A DNA stretch of 64,000 nt from Mucilaginibacter sabulilitoris (GCF_034262375.1 NZ_CP139558.1:3100001-3164000); one strand, 5' to 3'; shown: positions 42,389 to 51,757, counted from the stretch's first letter. Notes: a model not told the origin generated them from the sequence alone. Made by a program: numbers and translations.

Positions 42389-42874
42389 TTAAAATTGCAG
42401 TTTGGTTTGGCCAATGCCCATAACACGGGCCTCGTGCTCCAATAGCCATTGCTTGCGCCAAAGGCCGCCGGCATATCCGGTTAAACTGCCATTGGAGCCA
42501 ATAACCCGGTGGCAAGGTACTACTATCCACAAATTGTTTTTGCCATTTGCGGCGGCTATGGCCCTTATGGCCAACGGATCGTTCATTTTGTTTGATTGCT
42601 GCCCATAGCTGATGGTGTTGCCGTAATTGATCTGCAATAGTTGGTTCCACACTTTTTGCTGAAAAGAGGTGCCGGGTTGTTTAATAGGCAGATCAAACAC
42701 TTTTCTTGTTCCTGCAAAGTATTCATCTAACTGATCTATTGCCGACTGAAGCAATGCGGTAGGGGCAGGCGTAACCTCACGCTCCTCATCCAGCGCAGAT
42801 ATAGCTGAAATAAAGCCATCATCTTCGGTTATGCGGGTTATACCAAGCGGGGTGCGGCAGTATGCTACAGGCAT
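42389..42874 (-). CDS. ogt: Methylated-DNA-protein-cysteine methyltransferase
   Basis: A 161-residue DNA repair protein. It takes the methyl group from O6-methylguanine onto Cys121 in the active site P-C-H-R-V-I-G. The preceding helix-turn-helix (Y-G-N-T-I-S-Y-G) and the second-domain end (GYAGGLWRKQWLLEHE) are normal for Ogt/MGMT. It is convergent with the kinase gene, 3 bases apart, and has no partner gene. Suicide enzyme, single turnover. Confidence 0.95.
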   Translation of the reverse strand: MPVAYCRTPLGITRITEDDGFISAISALDEEREVTPAPTALLQSAIDQLDEYFAGTRKVFDLPIKQPGTSFQQKVWNQLLQINYGNTISYGQQSNKMNDPLAIRAIAAANGKNNLWIVVPCHRVIGSNGSLTGYAGGLWRKQWLLEHEARVMGIGQTKLQF

Positions 42875-42992
42875 TTTGTTTTAGTTTTTACAGGTTGACA
42901 ATATAAATGGTGACCTGGTTATATAATTAATCCAAAATTAAAGCAATAGCGGCAATCAAACAAATGAACAATTGAAGCAGTGAACTAATTAC

Positions 42993-43000
42993 TACATTTG
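42993..43000 (+). promoter_or_regulatory. -7 promoter box of ccmB
   Basis: TACATTTG matches TAnnTTTG and ends 5 bases before the ATG of ccmB, implying a nearly leaderless mRNA. Confidence 0.6.
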
Positions 43001-43005
43001 CAGGT

Positions 43006-43689
43006 ATGAAGCTCGTTAATGAAACCTGGCACCTGTTTAAAAAGGAAGTTTTGCTGGAATGGCGCTCTAAATATGCTTTTAATGGTGTTTTGTTATATGT
43101 GGTATCAACCGTGTTTGTTTGCTACATATCGTTCAATTTAACAGCGGGTTTCAGCGGTAGCAGTGGGTATGCGGTGGTGTGGAATGTTTTGTTCTGGATC
43201 ATTATGCTGTTTGCCTCAGTTAACGCCATTGCCAAAAGCTTTATGCAGGAGAGCAGGAACCGCCTGCTTTATTATTATTCTATAGCAAGCCCGCAGGCTA
43301 TTATACTGTCAAAAACCCTTTATAATATACTGCTCATGTCGTTGTTAAGTGTGCTGGCGCTGGTAGTATATATGGTATTCTTCACCAATACACTTGGCGA
43401 CCCTCTTTTTTACTTTTTAATAGTATTACTGGGCAGTTTAAGCTTTTCAACCGTGTTCACCATGATATCGGCCATAGCTTCAAAGGCCGGCAACAATGGT
43501 ACGCTGATGGCTATATTAAGTTTCCCGGTTATTATACCGGTAATACTGGTACTTATACGTCTGAGCAAAAATGCTATGGACGGTATAGACCGGAGCCTGA
43601 GCCTGGGCGACATAGGTGTTTTATGTGCCATAAACGCCATTGTAATTACCACCGCGCTTCTGCTTTTCCCTTTTTTGTGGAGGGATTAA
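43006..43689 (+). CDS. ccmB: Heme exporter protein CcmB
   Basis: A 227-residue membrane protein with six helices, beginning K-K-E-V-L-L-E-W-R-S-K-Y, a CcmB hallmark. The conserved run F-W-I-I-M-L-F-A-S-V-N-A and E-S-R-N-R-L-L-Y-Y-Y lie in the middle. CcmB pairs with the ATPase CcmA to release holo-CcmE in system I cytochrome c maturation. No ccmA lies beside it in this window. It is followed at 164 bases by a regulatory-domain protein and then ccmC. Confidence 0.93.
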   Translation: MKLVNETWHLFKKEVLLEWRSKYAFNGVLLYVVSTVFVCYISFNLTAGFSGSSGYAVVWNVLFWIIMLFASVNAIAKSFMQESRNRLLYYYSIASPQAIILSKTLYNILLMSLLSVLALVVYMVFFTNTLGDPLFYFLIVLLGSLSFSTVFTMISAIASKAGNNGTLMAILSFPVIIPVILVLIRLSKNAMDGIDRSLSLGDIGVLCAINAIVITTALLLFPFLWRD

Positions 43690-43853
43690 GCTACCTGTTA
43701 AGCATCTTTGAACTCGTTGTCAATATAATTTGTATTCTCCCCTTGTTACTTTGTAAAAATATTAACGTACTAAATAAATATCTTCACAATTCATTAAGCG
43801 TTCATAAAAAATGTGTTTTTTAGTAACTTGAAAAAAAATTGTATTCCTGATTG

Positions 43854-45044
43854 ATGCGGCTTTACTGGATCATTGTCATTTTTATTTTATGCCCGTTTAT
43901 TACGCTGGCTCAAAACACTTCTATTACCGGTAAAGTGGTAAATGCCAATGGCAAAAATCCTGTAGCTAAGGCCAGTGTGTTTTTAAGCAACGCTACTTAC
44001 GGAACCGCAACGGCCGAAGATGGCTCATTTACGCTGGCGGGAGTTAAGCCCGGCCAATACGAACTGGTTGTTACTACGGTTGGCTATGAGGATTATTCGC
44101 AAATCATACAGGTGGGCCGCGACCCGGTAAAGCTGAACATTGAACTAACGCAAAAAGTATTGATGCTGCGCGAAGTGGTGATCAGCAGCGCGGCCGACTG
44201 GAAAAAGAACTATGAACTGTTCCGCCGCGATTTTATTGGCACTACCGAAAACTCCAAGCTTTGTCGGGTTGTAAACCCGCATATCCTCAACCTTATTTAT
44301 CATCGCAATAAACAACAGCTGGAGGCATCTGGCGATGAGTTTCTGGTGGTAGAGAACCGGGCGTTGGGTTACCGTACTAAGTTTTTACTGAAGAGTTTTT
44401 TGAGTGATGCTATCGAACACACGATTCAATACTCGGGCAAGGCGCTTTTTGAAGAGCTGCCTGGTTCGGCCGAACAAAAGAAGGTTTGGAAGCAAAAGCG
44501 TGAAGAAGCATACTATGGCTCGCCCCAACATTTCTACCGGTCGTTGTATAAAGATAAGTTAAAGGAAGAAGGTTTTGAGGCGCATGATTTTACCCGACTG
44601 CCTAACCGCGAACGCCCTGACGAAGCATTGATCCTTCAAAAAATTAAAAGGTACAGGGATATTACGCCCAACCGCGATTCGCTGATCAACTGGTACAAAA
44701 TATCAAACCTTACCAAGTGGAACAGGGAGAACCTGGTGCGCATACCCTATCAATCATTCGAGATATTGCGTAAAACACCGCAACAAGGCATATTTGCGCT
44801 TACCTGCCCGCACTTTTTGTATGTAGTATACACTAAAAAAGAAGAGATGACGGAGTTTAAGGATGTTTACCGTCCGCTTGATATGGGCAATTTTGAAACC
44901 AGTATTGTTACCTTATTCCAAGGCTATATTTTGTTTGATATGAATGGTATTGTGGTTTCAAACCCAAGTCCACAGTATGAGGGCACTTGGTCAAAAGCCA
45001 AGCTGGCCGATCTGCTGCCAGTTGATTACGAGCCGGGTGACTGA
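43854..45044 (+). CDS. Carboxypeptidase regulatory-like domain protein in the ccm locus
   Basis: Start taken at ATG 43854. The 396-residue exported protein (signal ending ITLAQ) carries a CarboxypepD_reg-like beta-sandwich (about 22-105; ITGKVVNANGKNPVAKASVF, GYEDYSQII). A C-terminal region of about 290 residues follows, rich in charged and aromatic residues, with no recognised family. Such domains commonly lead TonB-dependent or surface proteins, but here a barrel is not evident. It sits between ccmB and ccmC. Confidence 0.82.
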   Translation: MRLYWIIVIFILCPFITLAQNTSITGKVVNANGKNPVAKASVFLSNATYGTATAEDGSFTLAGVKPGQYELVVTTVGYEDYSQIIQVGRDPVKLNIELTQKVLMLREVVISSAADWKKNYELFRRDFIGTTENSKLCRVVNPHILNLIYHRNKQQLEASGDEFLVVENRALGYRTKFLLKSFLSDAIEHTIQYSGKALFEELPGSAEQKKVWKQKREEAYYGSPQHFYRSLYKDKLKEEGFEAHDFTRLPNRERPDEALILQKIKRYRDITPNRDSLINWYKISNLTKWNRENLVRIPYQSFEILRKTPQQGIFALTCPHFLYVVYTKKEEMTEFKDVYRPLDMGNFETSIVTLFQGYILFDMNGIVVSNPSPQYEGTWSKAKLADLLPVDYEPGD

Positions 45045-45162
45045 ATTTTTGTTCATTAGTTCACATGTTCATTGGTCTTGTCTGGTTTTTATTGCGAACC
45101 AGCGAACTAAAACAAATGAATCAGTAAGCTAATAATTCACTACATTTGTCGCATCAATCAAT

Positions 45163-45837
45163 ATGAAATTTATTTATCAAACATGGTGGAAGGTCATAGC
45201 CGTTTTATTGGTGTTATCCACCTTTTACACAGGGTTGTTATTTAAGGCCCCCCGGCTGCCCATCATTCACGAAACTATACGTAACCTGTACTTTCATGTG
45301 CCCATGTGGATGGGAATGTTAACGGTGTTTGTGGTATCGGTATATTTCAGCATTAAATATTTACGTCATGGCAGGGAAGAAGATGACCTGGCATCGGTTG
45401 AATGTGTGAATACAGGTTTGCTGTTTTATTCGCTTGGGCTTTTAACCGGTATGCTGTGGGCAAAATACACCTGGGGCGAGTTTTGGAGCGGCGACCCTAA
45501 ACAAAACAGCGCGGCTATAGCTTTTCTGTTGTACTGCGCTTACCTGGTGCTGCGTAACTCCATTGACGAGGAGCAAAAGAGAGCTAAAATATCGGCCATT
45601 TATAACATTTTCGCCTTCCCGGTAATGGTTGTGCTGATATTTGTTTTACCGCGGCTCACCGACTCATTGCACCCCGGTAGCGGCGGTAATCCCGCATTTG
45701 GAAAATATGACCTTGATAACGGTATGAAGATCGCTTTTTATCCGGCAATGCTGGGTTGGAGCTTTATTGCGCTATGGATAGCTACTATCCGTTACCGCAT
45801 ACGTTTAATTGAAAATAAAAGGAACGCTATAAATTAA
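45163..45837 (+). CDS. ccmC: Heme handling protein CcmC/CcsA type
   Basis: A 224-residue membrane protein with six helices and the tryptophan-rich heme-handling motif W-G-E-F-W-S-G-D-P-K, plus His residues in H-E-T-I-R-N-L-Y-F-H-V-P. It transfers heme to CcmE in cytochrome c maturation. TACATTTG (45141-45148) is a likely -7 box. The CcmD-like gene follows after one base. Confidence 0.92.
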   Translation: MKFIYQTWWKVIAVLLVLSTFYTGLLFKAPRLPIIHETIRNLYFHVPMWMGMLTVFVVSVYFSIKYLRHGREEDDLASVECVNTGLLFYSLGLLTGMLWAKYTWGEFWSGDPKQNSAAIAFLLYCAYLVLRNSIDEEQKRAKISAIYNIFAFPVMVVLIFVLPRLTDSLHPGSGGNPAFGKYDLDNGMKIAFYPAMLGWSFIALWIATIRYRIRLIENKRNAIN

Positions 45838-45838
45838 T

Positions 45839-46048
45839 ATGAAAAAAATAATCTTTTTATTGTTTTTACTGGTGTGCTGTACTGCGGTTTTTGCTCAGCC
45901 TACCCAGCAGGTTGAAATGGCTGATACCATGCGCAGCTCGGGCAAAATATACGTAGTGATAGCTACCATTTGTATTATTTTCGCGGGCCTGGCCTTTTAC
46001 CTGTTTTCTATCGATAGAAGATTAAAAAAAATCGAAAAGGAAAAGTAG
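45839..46048 (+). CDS. CcmD-like small membrane protein
   Basis: A 69-residue protein with a signal-like N-terminus (ending VFAQP) and a single membrane helix (about 38-58), followed by a basic tail (RRLKKIEKEK). Its position one base after ccmC and its size match CcmD, which holds CcmC and CcmE together. Sequence support is weak because CcmD is poorly conserved. A cleavable signal in addition to the helix is unusual for CcmD. Confidence 0.72.
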   Translation: MKKIIFLLFLLVCCTAVFAQPTQQVEMADTMRSSGKIYVVIATICIIFAGLAFYLFSIDRRLKKIEKEK

Positions 46049-46200
46049 TCTAAAAAATTTATCTATGTTGTTTAAACATAGATTTCGTGTTGTTGTTAAG
46101 ATGTGTATAGCGCACACTAACTATAAAATATTTGCAATATTGATAAAAATAACGTCAAATTTGCGTACTTTTTTAAGAGTTTAATATTTATACAACAATT

Positions 46201-47637
46201 ATGGCTACGAATATTTTAGTTGCTGACCAGGATACACACTTCTTTGGCGACGTATGTAAAAACTTTGATTACGCTGCACAATTTACCAAACATGACGCCG
46301 GTTTATTAGACCAGATTAAGTCATGTAACAGCGTTTACCGTTTCCGTTTCCCTATTCGCAAGGGCAACAGTTTTGAGGTAATTGACGCCTGGCGCGTTGA
46401 GCACTCTCACCACCAATCACCAACCAAAGGCGGTATCCGCTATAGCGAAATGGTAAATGAGGATGAGGTAATGGCGCTGGCCGCCCTCATGACCTACAAA
46501 TGCGCCATTGTTAACGTACCTTTCGGGGGCGCTAAAGGTGGTATCAAAATCAACCCCAAAAACTATACTGTAGGCGAGCTGGAAAACATTACCCGCCGTT
46601 ACACAGTAGAGCTGATCAAGAAGAACTTTATTGGTCCAAGCATCGATGTACCTGCACCTGATTATGGATCGGGCGAGCGTGAAATGAGCTGGATTGCCGA
46701 TACTTATGCTACCATGAACCCGGGACAACTGGATGCCATGGGCGCGGTAACCGGTAAACCCATTGCCCTGCATGGTATAGCCGGCCGTCGTGAAGCTACT
46801 GGTCGTGGTGTGGCCATTGCCGTCCGCGAGTGCGTAAGCGTGGGCGAGGACATGCAGAAACTGGGTTTGCTGCCAGGTTTAGCGGGTAAACGCGTAATAG
46901 TACAGGGCCTGGGTAACGTGGGCTATTATTCGGCTAAGTTTTTAGCTGAATTTGGGGCCGTAATAGTTGGCCTTTGTGAGTTTGAAGGCGCCATATACAA
47001 TGAAGACGGACTTGATGTTGAAGCCGTTTTTCAGCACCGTAAAGCAAGCGGATCTATTTTAGGTTATGCCGGTGCACAGCAGGAGTTCACCAATACTATG
47101 GAAGGCCTGGAGCAGCCATGTGATATCCTTGTACCTGCAGCTTTAGAAAACCAGATCACTGAGTATAATATCCGTAATATACAGGCTAAAATTATAGCCG
47201 AGGGTGCTAATGGTCCGACCTCGCCGGAGGCCGAGGCCATTTTTTACGCCAATGGCGGTATCATCATCCCCGATATGTATGCCAATGCAGGCGGTGTAAC
47301 CGTATCATACTTTGAGTGGCTTAAAAACCTGAGCCATGTGGCATTCGGTCGTATGAACCGCAGGTTTGAAGAAAACTCTAACCTTAACCTGGTAAACATG
47401 GTTGAGGGTATTACCGGTGTGGCATTAACACCTATACAACGCTCCACCATTATTAAAGGTGCATCTGAGCTCGAACTGGTAAACTCCGGACTGGAAGATA
47501 CCATGATCCGCTCGTACCATGAGCTCAGGGAGATTTATAAGAACAACGAGAAGATTGATACCCTACGCAGCGCAGCCATGGTAGGCGCTATCAACAAAAT
47601 AGCCGTATCGTATCAGAACTTAGGTATCTGGCCGTAA
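46201..47637 (+). CDS. Glu/Leu/Phe/Val dehydrogenase (glutamate dehydrogenase-like)
   Basis: A 478-residue enzyme. It oxidatively deaminates an amino acid, most likely glutamate, with NAD(P). The catalytic lysine lies in [10 protein letters not shown] and a second in TYKCAI. The Rossmann dinucleotide fold starts at [10 protein letters not shown]. The protein is longer than leucine or phenylalanine dehydrogenases, fitting glutamate dehydrogenase. It lies between ccmD-like and ccmE genes without obvious functional tie. Confidence 0.93.
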   Translation: MATNILVADQDTHFFGDVCKNFDYAAQFTKHDAGLLDQIKSCNSVYRFRFPIRKGNSFEVIDAWRVEHSHHQSPTKGGIRYSEMVNEDEVMALAALMTYKCAIVNVPFGGAKGGIKINPKNYTVGELENITRRYTVELIKKNFIGPSIDVPAPDYGSGEREMSWIADTYATMNPGQLDAMGAVTGKPIALHGIAGRREATGRGVAIAVRECVSVGEDMQKLGLLPGLAGKRVIVQGLGNVGYYSAKFLAEFGAVIVGLCEFEGAIYNEDGLDVEAVFQHRKASGSILGYAGAQQEFTNTMEGLEQPCDILVPAALENQITEYNIRNIQAKIIAEGANGPTSPEAEAIFYANGGIIIPDMYANAGGVTVSYFEWLKNLSHVAFGRMNRRFEENSNLNLVNMVEGITGVALTPIQRSTIIKGASELELVNSGLEDTMIRSYHELREIYKNNEKIDTLRSAAMVGAINKIAVSYQNLGIWP

Positions 47638-47679
47638 ATAGAAATTAGTAAGCTACATGTAGAAATTAGCAAAATACAT

Positions 47680-47743
47680 GTCATTGCGAGGAACGACGCA
47701 ATCGCGAACTATGCAGGGGCGATCTGCACGGAGAGATTGCCAC
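47680..47743. repeat. Palindromic repeat, family A, partial
   Basis: GTCATTGCGAGGAACGACGC then AATCGC and later GAGATTGCCACG. The left arm is complete, but the right arm is replaced by the terminator. Confidence 0.75.
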
Positions 47744-47775
47744 GCGGGGCGGGTTTAACCCGCCCCGCTTTGTTT
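47744..47775 (+). terminator. Strong GC-rich terminator after the dehydrogenase
   Basis: GCGGGGCGGGTT pairs with AACCCGCCCCGC around one T and is followed by TTTGTTTT. It lies about 105 bases after the stop. Confidence 0.85.
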
Positions 47776-47795
47776 TATGATTACCGTATTCGCGC

Positions 47796-47878
47796 GTCAT
47801 TGCGAGGAACGAAGCAATCGCGTACTATGCAGGTTTGCTCGATATGGGTGAGATTGCCACGCTATCGCTCGCAATGAC
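47796..47878. repeat. Palindromic repeat, family A, full copy
   Basis: Starts GTCATTGCGAGGAACGAAGC and ends GCTCGCAATGAC, with inverted inner parts CAATCGC and GAGATTGCC. This is the REP-like element widespread in Bacteroidota. Confidence 0.82.
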
Positions 47879-47902
47879 AAAACTTTAATCCGAAATTCGA
47901 AT

Positions 47903-48049
47903 TTACTTGTGCTTCTTTTTCTCCCGTTTATAAATACCTTTTCCGGGTAGCAAAGTGTTGTTGTCTACTTTGGGTTTGGCAGGAGCATCTCCATTGTGCT
48001 GATACGCTGATGGTACCCACTCCGGTCTGATTATCTTCTCGTTGCTCAT
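47903..48049 (-). CDS. 48-residue basic hypothetical protein
   Basis: A short frame reading M-S-N-E-K-I-I-R-P-E-W-V-P, then a Gly/Ala/Pro stretch and a strongly basic end (YKREKKKHK). No family is recognised. The coding potential looks better than for neighbouring frames, and it fills a space between two repeats, but support is moderate. Confidence 0.5.
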   Translation of the reverse strand: MSNEKIIRPEWVPSAYQHNGDAPAKPKVDNNTLLPGKGIYKREKKKHK

Positions 48050-48091
48050 TAGTAATCCGTTTAAATAAATATAAGAATTAAAAAGATGGGG

Positions 48092-48161
48092 CTGTCATGC
48101 TGAGCTTGTTGAAGGGCGAGCAGAGGCCGGTCCACCATGCTTCGACAAGCTCAGCATGACA
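48092..48161. repeat. Palindromic repeat, family B
   Basis: CTGTCATGCTGAGCTTGTTG at the left and CGACAAGCTCAGCATGACA at the right are inverted copies. Same family as 24293. Confidence 0.82.
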
Positions 48162-48281
48162 CCCATAAGCGTTTTGTATCTACTAAGAATGATTCTAAAT
48201 AGCACTTATGTCTTGTAATAAACGTTATTAGCTCAACGTTTTGTATTTTTGCATACTATTTTATAATATATAAGCCGCAGA

Positions 48282-48695
48282 ATGAAGAAAAGTGCAATTT
48301 TTGGTCTTGTTGTTATAGCTATAGCTATAGCGGTTATCATTAGTGTTTATTCAAATTCCAGCACTTATGGTACTTTTGGCGACGCTCAAAAAACTAAAAG
48401 TGAACTGCATATAGTTGGTCATCTGAACAAATCAAAAGAGTTGTTTTATGATGCCACCAAGGATGCTAATTATTTTTCATTTTACATGAAGGATAATAAT
48501 GGAGATGAGCGCAAGGTTATATTTACCGGTACCAAACCCGAAGATTTTGAACGCTCTGAGCAATTGGTGCTTACAGGCACAATGGTAGGCCAGGAATTTC
48601 ATGCCTCCAAAATCCTGATGAAATGCCCTTCGAAATACACCCAGGACAAATTAGAAGTTACAGAAGCCAAGGCCAAACAACAGGCCAGTATATAA
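48282..48695 (+). CDS. ccmE: Heme chaperone CcmE, CxxxY variant
   Basis: A 137-residue membrane-anchored OB-fold protein (helix about 5-23). In most CcmE the heme is bound by a histidine in H-x-x-x-Y. Here the matching position is C115-P-S-K-Y119 (M-K-C-P-S-K-Y). It carries heme to the lyase. It precedes ccmF by 9 bases. TATTTTTG (48244-48251) is a likely -7 box. Confidence 0.9.
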   Translation: MKKSAIFGLVVIAIAIAVIISVYSNSSTYGTFGDAQKTKSELHIVGHLNKSKELFYDATKDANYFSFYMKDNNGDERKVIFTGTKPEDFERSEQLVLTGTMVGQEFHASKILMKCPSKYTQDKLEVTEAKAKQQASI

Positions 48696-48704
48696 ATCAT
48701 TTTG

Positions 48705-51167
48705 ATGGATACAGTTTTTAAAGGTGAACACCTTTTACCGGGGCAAATAGGTCAGTTTTTTATTGTTCTTTCTTTTGGAGCCGCCCTGTTATCATTCATA
48801 AGTTATTATTTCGCGACAACCGACGATAAAGGCAAGGCCGATAGTTCATGGCAACGATTTGGCCGAATAGGCTTTTATATCAATTCCATTTCCATATTGG
48901 GCATGGGAACATGCCTGTTCTATGTAATTTATAATCACTATTTTGAGTATCATTATGCCTGGGCGTACACCTCGCGCTCTTTGCCTGTTTACTATATAGT
49001 ATCGGGTTTCTGGAACGGACAGGAGGGAGGCTTCCTGCTATGGTCGTTTTGGCAGGCTGTATTAGGAAATATACTGATTTGGAGGGCCAAATCATGGGAA
49101 CGCCCGGTAATGACAGTTGTAGCCTTCTCACAAGTGGCGCTGGCAACCATGGTACTTGGTGTGGAAATTTTAGGTCAACGGATAGGCAGCTCGCCTTTCT
49201 TGCTACTAAGAAATGCGCTTGAAGCTCCTATTTTTTCAAACCCGGATTATCTTGGGTTTATAAAAGACGGGCAAGGCATGAACCCATCCCTGCAAAACTA
49301 TTGGATGATCATTCACCCACCAACACTTTTCCTGGGTTTCGCGTCGATGGTGGTACCTTTTGCTTATGCTATAGCGGGGCTGTGGCAAAAACGTTACAAA
49401 GAATGGATAGCTGCGGCTATACCTTATGCTTTGTTTGCGTGTATGATATTGGGTACAGGTGTTATCATGGGGGCCTTCTGGGCATATGAGTCGCTGAATT
49501 TTGGCGGTTTCTGGGCCTGGGACCCGGTAGAGAATGCTTCTATCTTCCCTTGGATTACGATGGTGGCTGCAGTGCACGTACTTGTAGTGTATAAAAATAC
49601 CGGTCATTCTTATTTTACAGCTACTTTTTTGGTGCTTATCAGCTTTGTGCTGGTATGGTACTCTTCGTTCCTGTCACGCAGTGGCATTTTGGGCGATACT
49701 TCGGTTCACTCTTTTACAGATAATGGCATGTTCTGGCAATTGGTAATAGGCGTACTGGTATTCCTGATCCTATCGGTAGTATTGCTCGTAGCCAGGTGGA
49801 AGGAACTTCCCATTACAAAAAAAGACGAAGAAACCTACTCACGCGAGTTTTGGATGTTTGTAGGCGCTATATTTTTAGGCCTGTCATGCTTTCACCTGGT
49901 AGTAGTAACATCGGTACCGGTTTGGAACGCTATGTTCGGCACCAAGATAGCACCACCTTCTGATGTTGTTAAACATTATAATGTTATACAATCATCATTT
50001 GCATTTATAATAACGCTGCTTACCGGCATTGCTCAATTTTTAAAGTATAAAAAAACAGATGTTACCCGCTTTTTTATAACAACGGGTATTTATCTTCTTT
50101 TCGCCATGTTGGTAACCGCACTAATTGTTTATGCTACAGGTATTTCCAAACTAAACTTTGTATTTATACTGGTTATGTGGGGATCAGTGTACTCGGTTAT
50201 TGCGAATGGTAAAATACTGACCGACGCATTTAAAGGTAAATTTAAACTGGCCGGCTCGGCCGTAGCGCACATTGGTTTTGGTTTTTTATTGATAGGCGCT
50301 TTAATTGCGGCAGGCACCAGTAGGGTTATTTCTATTAATAATACCGGCGAAGGTTTTTCGCCTGAGTTTGCCAAAGAACAAAACCCGCGCGAAAATATAT
50401 TGGTATACCAGAATGAGCCAGTGAAAATGGGTGATTATATGGTAACCTATACCGGCGATTCTATTTCGTCGCCCAATCATTTTTTTAAGGTTGATTATAA
50501 ACAAATAGGCTCTGATGGTAAAGTAGAGAACGAGTTTGTGCTTAAACCTAAAGCATTGATCAGCCGCGGACAGATGTCGGCTTCGCCTGATACCAAGCAT
50601 TATTTGTTTCATGATATGTACACGCATATCACCATGTTTTATCCTGCACCGCTTGCTGATGGCGCCGACGCAAATGCTGCGGAAGGCCATGACGAAGCTA
50701 ATGATGATAAGAACTACGATGCACCTGTAAGCCATGAGGTTGCCCCCGGCGATACCATCAGGTACCGCGACGGCTATATTTTATTAAAAGCCCTGAACAA
50801 AGAAGCCAAGGTGCAGAACATTCCGCTTACTGATAGCGATGTGGCTATCGGTGCTAAGCTCGAAATTGTATCGCACGGTAAAAAATATGAGGCTACTCCG
50901 GTTTACATGATAAAAAGCGGTAACGTGTTTGATTTTGCCCGCAAAGTTGAAGATGCCGGCTTAAAACTACGTTTCAGCAAGGTGATACCCGAGAACAAGA
51001 AGGTAGAGATCATGGTTTACCAGCAGCCTGAAAGTAAAAAGAAATTTATTGTGATGAAGGCTATCCAATTCCCTTATATCAATTTCTTCTGGGCAGGAAC
51101 CATCATTATGGTAGTGGGTTTTGTGCTATCTATAAGCCGCAGAAAAAAGGAGCTGAAAACAGTTTAA
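48705..51167 (+). CDS. ccmF: Cytochrome c heme lyase subunit CcmF
   Basis: An 820-residue membrane protein with about 15 helices. The start is set at ATG 48705, after an in-frame TTG. It carries the heme-binding W-G-G-F-W-A-W-D-P-V-E-N-A-S motif. The large periplasmic loop (about 540-780) precedes the last helix. It attaches heme to apocytochrome c. An acidic, alanine-rich linker (DGADANAAEGHDEANDD) in this loop is unusual. Confidence 0.94.
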   Translation: MDTVFKGEHLLPGQIGQFFIVLSFGAALLSFISYYFATTDDKGKADSSWQRFGRIGFYINSISILGMGTCLFYVIYNHYFEYHYAWAYTSRSLPVYYIVSGFWNGQEGGFLLWSFWQAVLGNILIWRAKSWERPVMTVVAFSQVALATMVLGVEILGQRIGSSPFLLLRNALEAPIFSNPDYLGFIKDGQGMNPSLQNYWMIIHPPTLFLGFASMVVPFAYAIAGLWQKRYKEWIAAAIPYALFACMILGTGVIMGAFWAYESLNFGGFWAWDPVENASIFPWITMVAAVHVLVVYKNTGHSYFTATFLVLISFVLVWYSSFLSRSGILGDTSVHSFTDNGMFWQLVIGVLVFLILSVVLLVARWKELPITKKDEETYSREFWMFVGAIFLGLSCFHLVVVTSVPVWNAMFGTKIAPPSDVVKHYNVIQSSFAFIITLLTGIAQFLKYKKTDVTRFFITTGIYLLFAMLVTALIVYATGISKLNFVFILVMWGSVYSVIANGKILTDAFKGKFKLAGSAVAHIGFGFLLIGALIAAGTSRVISINNTGEGFSPEFAKEQNPRENILVYQNEPVKMGDYMVTYTGDSISSPNHFFKVDYKQIGSDGKVENEFVLKPKALISRGQMSASPDTKHYLFHDMYTHITMFYPAPLADGADANAAEGHDEANDDKNYDAPVSHEVAPGDTIRYRDGYILLKALNKEAKVQNIPLTDSDVAIGAKLEIVSHGKKYEATPVYMIKSGNVFDFARKVEDAGLKLRFSKVIPENKKVEIMVYQQPESKKKFIVMKAIQFPYINFFWAGTIIMVVGFVLSISRRKKELKTV

Positions 51168-51217
51168 CTTAATACGCAATTGTGTAGCATCGTGGAGTTT
51201 ATCATATTTATCCACGC

Positions 51218-51242
51218 GTCATTGCGAGGTACGAAGCAATCT
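51218..51242. repeat. Palindromic repeat, family A, left arm only
   Basis: GTCATTGCGAGGTACGAAGC then AATCT. Only the left half is seen, and it runs up to the start of the next gene. Confidence 0.7.
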
Positions 51243-51247
51243 ATTCT

Positions 51248-51481
51248 ATGGAGCATGCGATAGGAAATGTTATTATATATACCTTCAGCATTTTTTTTGG
51301 GTTAATACTTAGTCGCTACCTGTATTTAAAGGTAAAAAGAAAAGGCCTTTTTAAGACATTTAATAAGAATGTAGCTATCATTTTAAATGCACTTATTGCT
51401 ATAGTCGGCTTTGTGATGGGTTTTATTATAATAGTAATAATATACACCATTTTGTACATCATCAAGGGTGGTCAATTTTGA
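51248..51481 (+). CDS. Small two-helix membrane protein
   Basis: A 77-residue protein with two strong hydrophobic segments (VIIYTFSIFFGLIL and IILNALIAIVGFVMGFIIIVIIYTI). A basic loop (KVKRKGLFKTFNKN) lies between. It begins 6 bases after a truncated family A repeat. No family was recognised. Confidence 0.6.
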   Translation: MEHAIGNVIIYTFSIFFGLILSRYLYLKVKRKGLFKTFNKNVAIILNALIAIVGFVMGFIIIVIIYTILYIIKGGQF

Positions 51482-51492
51482 GGCGGCGTGGT

Positions 51493-51678
51493 CTAACTCA
51501 TATAATAGTCTCCTCTTTGAGCAACAGTGTATTGATCGGTAAATGTGCAATTATCAAACCATGATTTGTGCAGTTTTTCTAACCGTTGCAGTGCACCTAA
51601 GTTAACCGGCTTTAATAGGGTTAGTTTTACTATGCTTGAGTGTATCACTTTTATCGGTAATTTCAATCGATTTTGCAT
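51493..51678 (-). pseudogene. Remnant copy of part of the 51758 gene
   Basis: A short frame containing S-W-F-D-N-C-T-F-T-D-Q-Y-T-V-A-Q-R, almost identical to a stretch of the next gene (K-P-W-F-D-N-C-T-F-T-N-Q-Y-T-V-A-Q-R). The DNA similarity spans about 54 bases (51514-51567 against 52259-52312). After it the frame ends within a few codons. It looks like a decayed duplicate rather than a functional gene. Confidence 0.65.
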
Positions 51679-51757
51679 GACAACTCAAGTTTATTATTAG
51701 GAATAAGCAAGATAATATTTTGAATTTCATTTGATCAAGATAAGCAGCTATCAATAT

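Noticed and set aside
47680..47878. Possible RNA gene between the dehydrogenase and the 48-residue gene
   Set aside because: The structure is explained by two family A repeats and a GC-rich terminator; no tRNA-like or other RNA features.
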